NCBI RefSeq assembly: GCF_030450055.1
Contig: NZ_CP118480.1
Span: forward strand, 2,259,415-2,323,414
DNA from: Gallaecimonas kandeliae
GTDB taxonomy: Bacteria; Pseudomonadota; Gammaproteobacteria; Enterobacterales; Gallaecimonadaceae
Reading direction: 5' to 3'
DNA: 64,000 nt
Shown here: positions 45,486 to 54,270 of the stretch, piece after piece
Layout of the letters: every line of letters begins with the position of its first letter
How positions within the stretch are numbered: the first letter of the stretch is position 1
Position numbers and translations under genes: made by a program
The notes under the pieces: model-generated
The model's input: only the letters and a program-made list of their open reading frames with translations
Databases searched by the model: none
Told to the model about the DNA's origin: nothing

Positions 45486-48400
45486 TTAGCCTGCTTCCGC
45501 CAATGCGACGGCTTCTTCAATGTCCACGGCGACGATGCGCGACACCCCGGGTTCATGCATGGTGACACCCGTGAGTTGGTCCGCCATCTCCATGGCCACC
45601 TTGTTGTGACTGATGTAAATAAACTGGACGCTATCTGACATTTCCCTGACCAGGCGGCAATAACGCTCGACATTGGCATCGTCCAACGGTGCGTCCACCT
45701 CGTCCAGCATACAAAAAGGTGCCGGATTGAGCCGGAAAATGGCGAACACCAATGATAAGGCGGTCAGCGCCTTTTCACCACCGGAGAGGAGGTGGATAGT
45801 GGCGTTTCGTTTACCCGGGGGCCTGGCCATGATGGTGACGCCGGTATCCAGCAGATCGTCGCCGGTCAGCTCCAGGTAGGCGCTGCCGCCGCCGAATACT
45901 TTGGGGAAGAGCCGCTGCAAGTCGGCGTTGACCACCTCGAAGGTGTCCTTGAACTTGGCGCGGGTCTCCCGGTCAATCTTGCGGATGGCGTTTTCCAGGG
46001 TCTCCAGGGCCTCATTGAGGTCGTCGTGCTGGGCGTCCAGATACTGTTTGCGCTCGGCCTGCTGCTCGAATTCCTCGATGGCTGCCAGGTTGATGGCGCC
46101 GAGGCGGGCCACGGCATTGACCAGCCTGTCGATTTCCTTGGCCAGGGTCTCTTCGTCCTGGTCACCGAGGCTGGCCAGCACCTGGTCGAGATCCTGCTCC
46201 AGCTCATCCAGTTGTTCACGGGCGCCGTCGGCCCTGACCTTGTTGCCCTCTATCTCGACCTTGCGCCTGTCTATCTCCCCTTGCAGGGCCTGGACCTTGG
46301 TAAAGGCGGCGGCCTGGCCGTCTTCCAGCAGCACCAGCCGCTCGTCCAGTTCGGCCAGCTCGCCGTTGAGGCGGCCAAGGAGCTCTTCCACCTCCCGGTG
46401 TTCGGCCAGCCACAGGGCCAGCTGCTCCTGCTGCTCGCAGCCCGGCTCTTCGAGGAGCTGCTGTTCTTCGCGCAGCGCCTCCATCTGCTCAGTGACTTCC
46501 TCCACCTGGGCCGCCGCCCGCTGGCTCGATTCCAGCAGGCCCTGGCGCCGGGACTTGAGGGTCTCGAGGCGGATCTGCAGCTGCTGGCTTTCACCGCGCA
46601 GCTGTTCCTCCAGGGCCCTGGCCTCTGCAAGTTCGGGCTCCAGATCAGGGTGGGCGTCGTCGCCGTCCTGGCCCTGCTCGGCTTCTTCTTCGAGCATCAG
46701 CCGCTCTTCCATCAGCTCCTGGCGCTCCAGGCGCTGGGCCTCCAGGGCCTCGGTGAGCAGGGCTTTCTCGGCCTGGCGGGCCCTGGCCTGGGCCTCGAGG
46801 TCGCCGAGGCGGGCCTGCAAGATGGCGAGCTGCTGGCGGGCCTCCTGGTTGCCCTGCTGGGCGCCCTGCTCTGCCAGCAGCAGCGTTTCAAGCTCCACTT
46901 CCCCGGCCTGGACGGCCGCTTCGGCGCCCTCAAGGCCGGCTTCGGCGCCGGCCAGGGCTTCTTCCAGGGCAGGCAGGCCCGCTTCCAGGGCCTCGAGGTC
47001 GGCCACCAGGCTAAGCCCCTGGCCCTGGCCCGGGGCCGTGGCCAGGAAGGCCGGGCCCAGCCAGAAGCCGTCGGCGCAGACAACCGATTCGTCGGCCGCC
47101 AGCTCGGCGCGCAAGGCCAGGGCAGCGGCGCGGTCAGGGGCGGTGCGGACCTTGTCGAGCCAGGGCAGCGGCACCGGGCTCTGCACCTGGGCCCCGAGGC
47201 TGCCGGGCTTCGGCTGGTGCTGGCCGGGGCGCAGCAAGAGGGCGGCCTGGGTCAGTTCCACGAAGGGGCTGTCGTCACCGACGGCGGCCTGCAGCCAGGC
47301 CCCCAGCACCTGCTCCACGGCCTGGTGCCAGGGAGCCTGTACCTGGAGCCGGGACAGCAATGACGGCAAGGCGTCTAGCCCCGGCACCGCCTCCTGGCGG
47401 CTGGCCGCCACCAGGGCGCGCAGCTGCTGGATGCGGCTCAGCTGGCCGTCCAGGCCCCGCTCGGCCTGGCGCTGGGCCTCGAGCCGGGCCTTGAGCTCGT
47501 CTTTGGCACCGGTCAGGCGCTCCCGGCCGGCCTGGCTTTGAAGCCTCGCCGCTTCCCAGGCCTCGGCCGCTTCCAAGGCCAGCTCTTGCTGCTCGGCCAG
47601 GCGCTCGCGAGCCTCGAAGAGGGCTTCGTCGTCCTGGCCGGCCATGGCCGCCAGCCGTTCGCTGTCGCGCTGGATGTTGGCACCGAGGTTGTCGATGCGG
47701 GTGGCCAGCACCGAGAGGCGGGTCTGCATCTGCCCCTGGCGCTGCAGCCGGGCCGCCAGGGCCTGCTGCTGGGCGCGGTGGCGCCCTTCCAGGGCCTCGC
47801 GTTCCAGGCGCGCCTCGGCAAGCTGCTCGCGGCGTTCTTCGAATTCGGGGGCCAGCATGGCCAGCTCTTCGTCGGCCTCTTCCAGGCGCTGCTCGTCCTC
47901 GGCCAGGGTCTGGCGGGCCAGCTCCATGCGCTGGCGCAGCTTGGAGACTTGCTCCTCGAGCTGGCCGCGGCGGCCCTTGGCGTGCAGCAGGTTCTGCTCG
48001 GCGCGGGCTATCTCGGAGCCGAGGCGGTAGTAACGGCCCTGGGCCGACTCCACCTTGGCCTTGGCGTCATGCTGGGCCTCTTTGAGGGCCACCATGGCCT
48101 TCTCGTCGCCTCGGCTCTGGGCGATGAAGCGCTCCAGCTCGGTTTCGAAATGGCGGATCTCACCCATGAGCTGGGTGATGGCGTCCTGGTAGCGGCGGTA
48201 GCGCAGGGCCGCCAACTGGCCCTTGTTGGTGCGCTCCTGGGCCTTGTAGTCGCGGTAGCGCCTGGCGGCGTCGGCCTGGCGGCGCAGCTTGTCGAGCTGC
48301 TGGCCCAGCTCTTCGCGCACGTCGGTGAGGCGCTCGAGGTTGTCGCGGGTATGGCGGATGCGGTTCTCGGTTTCCTTGCGCCGCTCCTTGTACTTGGAGA

Positions 48401-48908
48401 TGCCGGCCGCCTCTTCGATGAAGACCCGCAGTTCCTGGGGCCGCGACTCGATGAGCCGGGAGATCATGCCCTGCTCGATGATGGCGTAGGAGCGGGGGCC
48501 CAGGCCCGTACCGAGGAAGATGTCGGTGATGTCGCGGCGCCGGCAGCGGCTGCCGTTGAGGAAATACTGGGACTGGCCGTCCCGGGTCACCAGGCGCTTG
48601 ACGGCAATTTCGGCGTACTGGGCCACGGGGCCCGTGGCGGTGCCGTCATGGTTGTCGAACACCAGTTCGACGCTGGCCTGGGAGACGGGCTTGCGGCCCG
48701 AGGAGCCGTTGAAGATGACGTCCGTCATGGCGTCGCCGCGCAGGTTCTTGGCGCTGGATTCACCCAGCACCCAGCGCACGGCGTCGATGATATTGGATTT
48801 GCCACAACCATTGGGCCCCACCACGGCTGTCATGGCCTTGGGGAAAGGCACAGTCGTGGGGTCCACAAAGGATTTGAATCCAGCCAGTTTGATACTTTTA
48901 AGGCGCAT
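45486..48908 (-). CDS. smc: Chromosome segregation protein SMC
   Basis: 1140 residues. Walker A GPNGCGKSN near 32-42, two long coiled coils (about 170-500 and 650-1000) around a hinge domain (about 500-650), then signature LSGGEKALTALSL and Walker B FCMLDEVDAPLDDAN. It folds and compacts the chromosome with ScpA/ScpB. Presence of smc in place of mukB is informative for the lineage. The 20-base gap to zipA means they may be co-transcribed. Confidence 0.95.
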   Translation of the reverse strand: MRLKSIKLAGFKSFVDPTTVPFPKAMTAVVGPNGCGKSNIIDAVRWVLGESSAKNLRGDAMTDVIFNGSSGRKPVSQASVELVFDNHDGTATGPVAQYAEIAVKRLVTRDGQSQYFLNGSRCRRRDITDIFLGTGLGPRSYAIIEQGMISRLIESRPQELRVFIEEAAGISKYKERRKETENRIRHTRDNLERLTDVREELGQQLDKLRRQADAARRYRDYKAQERTNKGQLAALRYRRYQDAITQLMGEIRHFETELERFIAQSRGDEKAMVALKEAQHDAKAKVESAQGRYYRLGSEIARAEQNLLHAKGRRGQLEEQVSKLRQRMELARQTLAEDEQRLEEADEELAMLAPEFEERREQLAEARLEREALEGRHRAQQQALAARLQRQGQMQTRLSVLATRIDNLGANIQRDSERLAAMAGQDDEALFEARERLAEQQELALEAAEAWEAARLQSQAGRERLTGAKDELKARLEAQRQAERGLDGQLSRIQQLRALVAASRQEAVPGLDALPSLLSRLQVQAPWHQAVEQVLGAWLQAAVGDDSPFVELTQAALLLRPGQHQPKPGSLGAQVQSPVPLPWLDKVRTAPDRAAALALRAELAADESVVCADGFWLGPAFLATAPGQGQGLSLVADLEALEAGLPALEEALAGAEAGLEGAEAAVQAGEVELETLLLAEQGAQQGNQEARQQLAILQARLGDLEAQARARQAEKALLTEALEAQRLERQELMEERLMLEEEAEQGQDGDDAHPDLEPELAEARALEEQLRGESQQLQIRLETLKSRRQGLLESSQRAAAQVEEVTEQMEALREEQQLLEEPGCEQQEQLALWLAEHREVEELLGRLNGELAELDERLVLLEDGQAAAFTKVQALQGEIDRRKVEIEGNKVRADGAREQLDELEQDLDQVLASLGDQDEETLAKEIDRLVNAVARLGAINLAAIEEFEQQAERKQYLDAQHDDLNEALETLENAIRKIDRETRAKFKDTFEVVNADLQRLFPKVFGGGSAYLELTGDDLLDTGVTIMARPPGKRNATIHLLSGGEKALTALSLVFAIFRLNPAPFCMLDEVDAPLDDANVERYCRLVREMSDSVQFIYISHNKVAMEMADQLTGVTMHEPGVSRIVAVDIEEAVALAEAG

Positions 48909-49060
48909 CCCGGGGTGGCGCTCTCGTTATGGTGGTGGCATCGGCTTGAGCTGGCAATCTAACACAGATTGTGTAACAAATCCGGGCTAGGCAGCCGCCT
49001 TTTGGTCTTTTTATACTGCCTGGCTCAATGAATGCAACGGCTATGCAAAGGAGGTCTGCC

Positions 49061-49804
49061 TTGGCCAACCCGGTATCTGGCGCCCAGTACCTGATGCGCG
49101 GTTTTTCCCTTATCCAGACGAAAGGCCTGAGGCGCTTCGTCTTCATCCCCCTGATGGTCAATCTGGTGCTGTTCGCCGGCGCCTTCAGCTGGTTGCTGTA
49201 CCAGATGCAGGATATCGTCAACAAGGTTATGGACTGGCTGCCCAGCTGGCTCGCCTGGCTGGAATACCTGTTCTGGCCCCTGGCCGTCATTTTGGTGTTG
49301 GTAGCCTTTTCCTACGTTTTCAGCGCCATCGCCAACTGGATAGCGGCCCCCTTCAACGGCCTGCTGGCCGAGCGGGTGGAACTGCTGCTGACCGGCGAGC
49401 CGCTGCCCAACAGCGGCCTGCTGGACTTGGCCAAGGACATGCCGCGCCTCTTCGGCCGGGAATGGGCCAAGTTCAAGTACTACCTGCCGAGGGCCATCGG
49501 CTTCCTGCTGCTGTTCCTCGTCCCCGTGGTCGGCCAGACCCTGGGGGCCGTGCTCTGGTTCCTGTTCACGGCCTGGATGATGGCCATCCAGTACCTGGAC
49601 TACCCCTTCGACAACCACAAGATCCCCTTCGAGGACATGAAGCTGGCCCTCAAGTACCAGCGCGGCCCCAGCTTCAGCTTCGGCATGCTGGCCACAGTGC
49701 TGGCCATGGTGCCGATCTTGAACCTCATCGTCATGCCCGTCGCCGTCTGCGGCGCCACCGCCATGTGGGTGGAGCGCTTCAGGCCGCACCTGCTGAGGCG
49801 CTGA
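49061..49804 (+). CDS. cysZ: Sulfate transporter CysZ
   Basis: 247 residues, four membrane segments in the family pattern: YLMRGFSLIQTKGLRRFVFIPLMVNLVLFAGAF and FVNFPLYDEFR-type PFDNHKIPFEDMK. High-affinity sulfate uptake for cysteine synthesis. The start is probably TTG at 49061: AAAGGAGG at 49047-49054 is 6 bases before it. ATG codons at 49028 and 49043 are alternatives without a good ribosome-binding site. Divergent from smc. Confidence 0.9.
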   Translation: MANPVSGAQYLMRGFSLIQTKGLRRFVFIPLMVNLVLFAGAFSWLLYQMQDIVNKVMDWLPSWLAWLEYLFWPLAVILVLVAFSYVFSAIANWIAAPFNGLLAERVELLLTGEPLPNSGLLDLAKDMPRLFGREWAKFKYYLPRAIGFLLLFLVPVVGQTLGAVLWFLFTAWMMAIQYLDYPFDNHKIPFEDMKLALKYQRGPSFSFGMLATVLAMVPILNLIVMPVAVCGATAMWVERFRPHLLRR

Positions 49805-49860
49805 CAACCCGGCCAAGATGGCCACAAACCACACCAGGAACATTCAAAAGGATTTTTATC

Positions 49861-50133
49861 GTGAAGTGCTCGAAATGCGGAACTGAATCAGCCAGTTTTT
49901 TTAGCCTGATTGTCGGCAGCAACCGCAATGTAACCTGCCAGCATTGCCATGCCAGGCTGTCTTTGAGGGTCAACAACGTCCGCTTCTTCTTCATCGCATC
50001 GGCGATGGCGGCCCTCTATATCTTCTTCTTGAAGCCCTACTTCATCCGCCTGGGGATAGGCAGCGACCTGCTGATCCCCACCACCATAGCGCTGTCGATG
50101 TTTGCCTCTTGCCAGCTTAAAGAGGCGGTGTAA
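49861..50133 (+). CDS. Small zinc-ribbon membrane protein
   Basis: 90 residues. Two CxxC pairs (CSKCGTES and CQHCHARL) form an N-terminal zinc ribbon, followed by two hydrophobic helices. GTG start with AAGGA 9 bases upstream. No family recognised; a short membrane protein carrying a metal ribbon. Confidence 0.6.
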   Translation: MKCSKCGTESASFFSLIVGSNRNVTCQHCHARLSLRVNNVRFFFIASAMAALYIFFLKPYFIRLGIGSDLLIPTTIALSMFASCQLKEAV

Positions 50134-50152
50134 AAGTCTGCCATTAAACTAT

Positions 50153-50180
50153 CCTGGCAGCGCTGCAAGGCGCTGCCAGG
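50153..50180. terminator. Stem-loop between convergent genes
   Basis: Stem CCTGGCAGCG / CGCTGCCAGG, 8-base loop. Neither strand has a clear T run, so it may be a weak terminator or transcript stabiliser. Confidence 0.4.
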
Positions 50181-50188
50181 CTTGAGCT

Positions 50189-51073
50189 TCAGGCTGTTGC
50201 CGTATGGGCCTGGAGGCAGGCCACCAGGGCATCGAAGGTCGCCCGGCAACGGGGGCTGTCGCGCAAGTCCTGATGCATGGTGATCCAGGCCGGCAGCCGA
50301 AAGCTGAAGTGCTCCGCCAGAACCCGTTTGAGCGCCGCATCCCGCCTGGCCAGGGCCACCTGGCAGACGCCGATACCGGCACCAGCGCGGATCAGCGCCA
50401 GCTGGCCCAGGTCGCTGTCGGTGCGTACCGAGAAGGCATCCCGCCGCCAAAGGGGAAAGGCCTGGGTGGCGGCGCGCAGGAAGGGCGTCTGGGTATCGAA
50501 GCCGACCAAGGCATGGCCGGCCAGTTCGTCGGGCAGGGCCGGTGTGCCGTGCATCTCCAGGTAGTCGCTGCGGGCAAAGAGGCCTATCTCCACATCCCCG
50601 GCTTTGCGCGCCACCAGCGCCTCTTGCCTGGGCGCCGTCATGCGCACGGCGATGTCCGCCTCCCGCTGCAACAGATCCTGCACCTTGTTGGTGGGCACCA
50701 ACTCGACCTTGAGACCGGGATGGTCCTGGCGCAGCCGGGCTATGGCGCCCGGCAACACTTCTACCCCTATCACCTCGCTGGCCGACACCCGCACCGTGCC
50801 CGTCAGGCCCTCGCCCTGGCGGCGGCTGGCGGCGCGCTCGAGGGCGGCCGCATTGCTCTGCATGGCCTCGGCATAGCCACGCAGCGCCAGCGCCGCCTCT
50901 GTGGGCAACAACCCTGTCTGGGAGCGGGTGAAGAGGACCTGCTGGAAGGAGGCTTCCAGCGCCGAGATATGGCGCCCCACCGTCGGCTGGGTGATCCCCA
51001 GGGCCCGCGCCGCCCCGGACAAGGAGCCCTCGTTCAGCACCGCCAGAAAGGTCCGGTATTGCTCCCAGCCCAT
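50189..51073 (-). CDS. LysR-family transcriptional regulator
   Basis: 294 residues. N-terminal helix-turn-helix (FLAVLNEGSLSGAARALGITQPTVGRHISALE) and a C-terminal effector domain of two Rossmann-like lobes (about 90-290). Divergent from the SDR gene at 51177, with a LysR box between, the usual arrangement for activating a neighbour. The ATG at 51073 aligns with the family start; an upstream ATG at 51085 adds four residues. Confidence 0.88.
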   Translation of the reverse strand: MGWEQYRTFLAVLNEGSLSGAARALGITQPTVGRHISALEASFQQVLFTRSQTGLLPTEAALALRGYAEAMQSNAAALERAASRRQGEGLTGTVRVSASEVIGVEVLPGAIARLRQDHPGLKVELVPTNKVQDLLQREADIAVRMTAPRQEALVARKAGDVEIGLFARSDYLEMHGTPALPDELAGHALVGFDTQTPFLRAATQAFPLWRRDAFSVRTDSDLGQLALIRAGAGIGVCQVALARRDAALKRVLAEHFSFRLPAWITMHQDLRDSPRCRATFDALVACLQAHTATA

Positions 51074-51094
51074 GCCGCCACCCATACAAAAATG

Positions 51095-51114
51095 AATATC
51101 AGAAAGCAGATATT
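51095..51114. promoter_or_regulatory. Candidate LysR box
   Basis: Inverted repeat AATATC / GATATT with an 8-base spacer, which contains the T-N11-A core of LysR sites. Lies between the divergent LysR and SDR genes. Confidence 0.6.
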
Positions 51115-51176
51115 AGCCAATTTATTTAAAGCAAAGTCAAAACCACAATGAAGGCCACTGAACTCAGATAAAGAGA

Positions 51177-52196
51177 ATGGACATGGAAACGACTGGCGAT
51201 CCCCAAGACAACAAGGCCCTGGTACTGGGCGCCACAGGCGGTATCGGCGGCGAAGTCGCCCGGCAACTGCTGGGCGCCGGCTGGGAACTGGTGGCCCTGA
51301 AACGCGGCCTGGCCGCCCCCGTGGAGCGGCGCGACGGCATCAGCTGGCTGCGTGGCGATGCCATGGAACTGGCTGACGTACTGGCAGCCGCCCGCGACTG
51401 CAGCGTCATAGTGCACGCCGTCAACCCGCCCGGCTACCGCAACTGGGGGCAGCTGGTGCTGCCCATGGTCGACAACAGCCTGGCGGCGGCCAAGGCAGAG
51501 GGCGCCACCTTGGTGTTGCCGGGCACCCTCTATAACTACGGCCCGGACGCCTTCCCAATGCTGAGCGAGGCGTCCCCCCAACACCCCCTGACCCGCAAAG
51601 GCGCCATCCGGGTCGAACTGGAGGCACGGCTGGAGGCCGCCAGCGCGCAAGGGGTACGCACTATAGTGGTGCGGGCCGGTGATTACTTCGGCCCCAATGC
51701 CGGCAACAACTGGTTCTCCCAGGGCCTGGTCAAACCCGGCCAGCCGGTGAAGGCCATACAGCTGCCGGGAGCGCCGGGGGTCGGCCACCAATGGTCCTAC
51801 CTGCCCGACGTGGCCCGCACCATGGTCGAACTGCTGGCCCGCCGGGCCGAGTTGCCGCCCTTCGCCCGCTTCCACATGGCCGGCCACTGGGACGAAGACG
51901 GCACCCAGGTGGCCGCCGCCATCCACCGCGCAGTGCGGCGCCACGGCGGCCAGGCCAAGCTCAAGGCATTCCCCTGGTGGCTCACCCGCCTGCTCTCCCC
52001 CTTCATCCCCACCCTGCGCGAACTCCAGGAGATGCGCTACCTCTGGCGCCAGCCGGTGCGTATGGACAACAGTCGTTTGAAGGCTTTCCTCGGTTATGAG
52101 CCCCACACGCCGTTGGACGAGGCCGTCGAAGCCACCCTGCGAGGCCTCGGCTGCCTGCCGCCGCGGCCTGGGGTGGTTGTGTCGGTTCGGACTTGA
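51177..52196 (+). CDS. NAD-dependent epimerase/dehydratase-family protein (extended SDR)
   Basis: 339 residues. ALVLGATGGIGGEVARQLL is the glycine-rich nucleotide loop, and an extended SDR fold continues with a VVRAGDYFGP and HMAGH segment. The catalytic Y-x3-K of the family appears altered. Activity on a sugar or other substrate is not predictable. Probably activated by the divergent LysR regulator. Confidence 0.82.
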   Translation: MDMETTGDPQDNKALVLGATGGIGGEVARQLLGAGWELVALKRGLAAPVERRDGISWLRGDAMELADVLAAARDCSVIVHAVNPPGYRNWGQLVLPMVDNSLAAAKAEGATLVLPGTLYNYGPDAFPMLSEASPQHPLTRKGAIRVELEARLEAASAQGVRTIVVRAGDYFGPNAGNNWFSQGLVKPGQPVKAIQLPGAPGVGHQWSYLPDVARTMVELLARRAELPPFARFHMAGHWDEDGTQVAAAIHRAVRRHGGQAKLKAFPWWLTRLLSPFIPTLRELQEMRYLWRQPVRMDNSRLKAFLGYEPHTPLDEAVEATLRGLGCLPPRPGVVVSVRT

Positions 52197-52477
52197 ATGG
52201 GAGGAGTCTTGGCTGATTCAGTATCCACGCTATAGAACCGATAACGAGTGCGAGGTCATACCCAGTCCGAATGCAGCTCCACCGCCAAGTAGGTGGGCCG
52301 CTTTTATTGCGGAACTAACTAAATTTTGAGGACAATAGAAAGAAAGTTCTAAGACATATCACTTCTTCATATTTTTACCAATCAAAGATATTTATTTTTT
52401 CAGCAAAGATATATTAGTTGCTCCACATTTTAATGCGTGAACTATTTTACACTCATCCGGCGCTGCTACGAACCGCA
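52197..52477. other. AT-rich intergenic segment
   Basis: About 280 bases with much lower GC than the surroundings and no gene or clear terminator. It marks the left edge of an acquired patch that continues through the gene at 52478. Confidence 0.6.
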
Positions 52478-53458
52478 TCAATTAACATCAACATTATTAA
52501 TAAAGAACTCAAGGTCATCCAAGCTATTGAGTATAGAAACTCCAAACTTACTTTCCAGTTTCAGTGTATTTTTCAGCGTATGTGCAGTGGGTTTATCTGT
52601 GACATAAATATGACTATAGGGCAATGCCATTGCATGCTCTAAATCCCAGAAATCATTGACCTTTACTGTCTTTTTATCATAACGAAGAGAAGTGTTTATT
52701 TTACTTCGCATAAATAGTGAAGGAAGATTCCTGAAAAAAGATCGCCTTCCTTCACTTGTCTTTGCCGTTTTTTCATGGAAGTTTCGAATTGCGTCGAGTT
52801 CTTCAGCTTTAAAGTTCTTGATTGCAATCAACTCAGAAAGTAATAGATCAATCAAAAAGTCCATCTCTTCCTTTTCAATTAATTTACGACCTTTACCAAT
52901 GTAATGCCCGTCATTTACCAAGCTGCGGAGACGGCCATAGACTTCTTTATCTAGTGTTTCCGTCATTCTCCAGAATTCATCATACTTCAACCAAATGTCT
53001 GGAGACATTGCAAGAAGCTGTGAACATAAAACATCATACTGCTCATCTGTAGCTCCGTTCTGCTCAAAACGAAGCTCCTCAGGGAAAAAATCAAACCAAT
53101 GAGTCAATGCATCATATTTTTCTAGAGCACAAGAGTCATTGCTATATTTCACAAACTCTATACGGGGGAGCCTACGATAATGAATAATAGCAAATCGTTT
53201 GGATAGCCTATCAGCAAAGCGAATTCTTTTTAGTACTAAATCCTTATCCTTGTGCTTTTGGAATTCATTAATTATCGAAAAGCTCACTGGACATATAACT
53301 TTTCCATCTTCCACTTGCGATGTTAAAGTCCTCATCAACCTTTCATATCTTTTTTCCTCTAGTAGTCGATACCAATGACATAAATCAAGAAAAACTATCT
53401 TTTCTGTCTTTAACAGATTAGATTCCTTGAAGATAGCAAACTTATCTTGTAACTCCAT
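52478..53458 (-). CDS. PIN-like domain protein, unknown role, AT-rich
   Basis: 326 residues, no membrane segment. IVFLDLCHWYRL at 21-32 (D25), IINEFQKH (E65), NDFWDLEHAMALPYSHIYVTD at 268-288 (D269, D272, D288) give the acidic residue pattern of PIN-like nucleases, with a helical insertion of ~200 residues. A single-gene nuclease, perhaps a toxin or defence factor, is possible. The GC is far lower than neighbours and the flanks are repetitive, signs of transfer. No antitoxin-like partner is visible. Confidence 0.55.
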   Translation of the reverse strand: MELQDKFAIFKESNLLKTEKIVFLDLCHWYRLLEEKRYERLMRTLTSQVEDGKVICPVSFSIINEFQKHKDKDLVLKRIRFADRLSKRFAIIHYRRLPRIEFVKYSNDSCALEKYDALTHWFDFFPEELRFEQNGATDEQYDVLCSQLLAMSPDIWLKYDEFWRMTETLDKEVYGRLRSLVNDGHYIGKGRKLIEKEEMDFLIDLLLSELIAIKNFKAEELDAIRNFHEKTAKTSEGRRSFFRNLPSLFMRSKINTSLRYDKKTVKVNDFWDLEHAMALPYSHIYVTDKPTAHTLKNTLKLESKFGVSILNSLDDLEFFINNVDVN

Positions 53459-53644
53459 GACATCCCTTACTCATGTAAAAATAAATGGGTCATTCGAAAG
53501 CTTACTAAAGGTAGCAACAAATCGCCTTGATTAGCCAGCCGCTCATCCAATTACGCACTGCATTCAGTCTTTCGGACGAGCACGTTAGGAAGCCAGTCCA
53601 TCGGCTCACCCACTAAGGCCGGCTAGTGAGGCCAAAAAGCCCGT

Positions 53645-53843
53645 TAAGCGCAGCGCTGAGGCGACGGAAGCGTGAGCTGGCGCGAGGCAGGGACGTCGAG
53701 CGAACGGAATACGCGGTCGGACCCGCGTATGCAGTGGTCAGCGGCAAGCGACCAGAGGCGAAGGAGAAGCGGAGCGCAGGGCAATGGTTTTGGTTACTTT
53801 TGCCGAAACAAAAGTAACCCGCCCGCCGGTGCGGGAACCGGCG
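53645..53843 (+). repeat. Intergenic repeat, copy 1
   Basis: About 200 bases beginning TAAGCGCAGCGCTGAGGCG. Together with copy 2 in reverse orientation it shares AGCGACCAGAGGCGAAGGAG and an end hairpin (GGTTACTTTTG / CAAAAGTAACC at 53792-53819). The apparent 63-codon ORF in it is not a real gene. Such non-coding repeats are known in several gammaproteobacterial lineages. Confidence 0.75.
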
Positions 53844-53943
53844 AATAAAGGCGCTTGAAGGCTCCTGCCGACTTGTAGGAAGAAGCCCTCCCCGTTTCAG
53901 TTTTTCAACTTCACCCGTCTTTTAAAGCGGAAAGTTGCTTTAG
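53844..53943. other. Spacer between inverted repeats
   Basis: About 100 bases with no gene; contains a Thr/Lys-rich-looking stretch in one frame only, and no promoter or terminator was found. Confidence 0.5.
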
Positions 53944-54148
53944 ATGCCGGGACTCGCCCCGGCGGGCGACCTACTTTCTTGATGGCCAAGAAAGTAGGCA
54001 AAGAAGGCCACCCCAGCGTTCCGCTTCTCCTTCGCCTCTGGTCGCTCGGAGGCCACCGGTTCATACGCGCTCCCGGCACGTATTCACCTGCCTCGACATC
54101 CCTGTCTCGGCTGGCCTTTCGCTCCCGGCGCCTCAGCGCTGCACTTAA
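53944..54148 (-). repeat. Intergenic repeat, copy 2 (inverted)
   Basis: Imperfect reverse complement of copy 1. The end hairpin is CCTACTTTCTT / AAGAAAGTAGG at 53970-53998. Divergence between copies is clear, so this is an old pair or two independent members of one family. Confidence 0.75.
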
Positions 54149-54225
54149 AGGGGCCCCAGGGCCACATCTCAAACTCCGCTATAACGACCAGCGGTGCTGC
54201 TTCGTTCTAGTACAGCCTCACAAAC

Positions 54226-54253
54226 AAAAAGCCCCGCTGACGCGGGGCTTTTT
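54226..54253 (-). terminator. Terminator of the second RND operon
   Basis: Stem GCCCCGC / GCGGGGC with a TGAC loop, flanked by A and T runs, directly after the RND gene that stops at 54271. Confidence 0.88.
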
Positions 54254-54270
54254 CATAGAGGACAGCACCC

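Noticed and set aside
53626-53817. 63-codon gene in the intergenic repeat
   Set aside because: It is a reading frame through repeat copy 1; the inverted copy gives a similar Arg-rich frame, typical of repeat-derived spurious ORFs.
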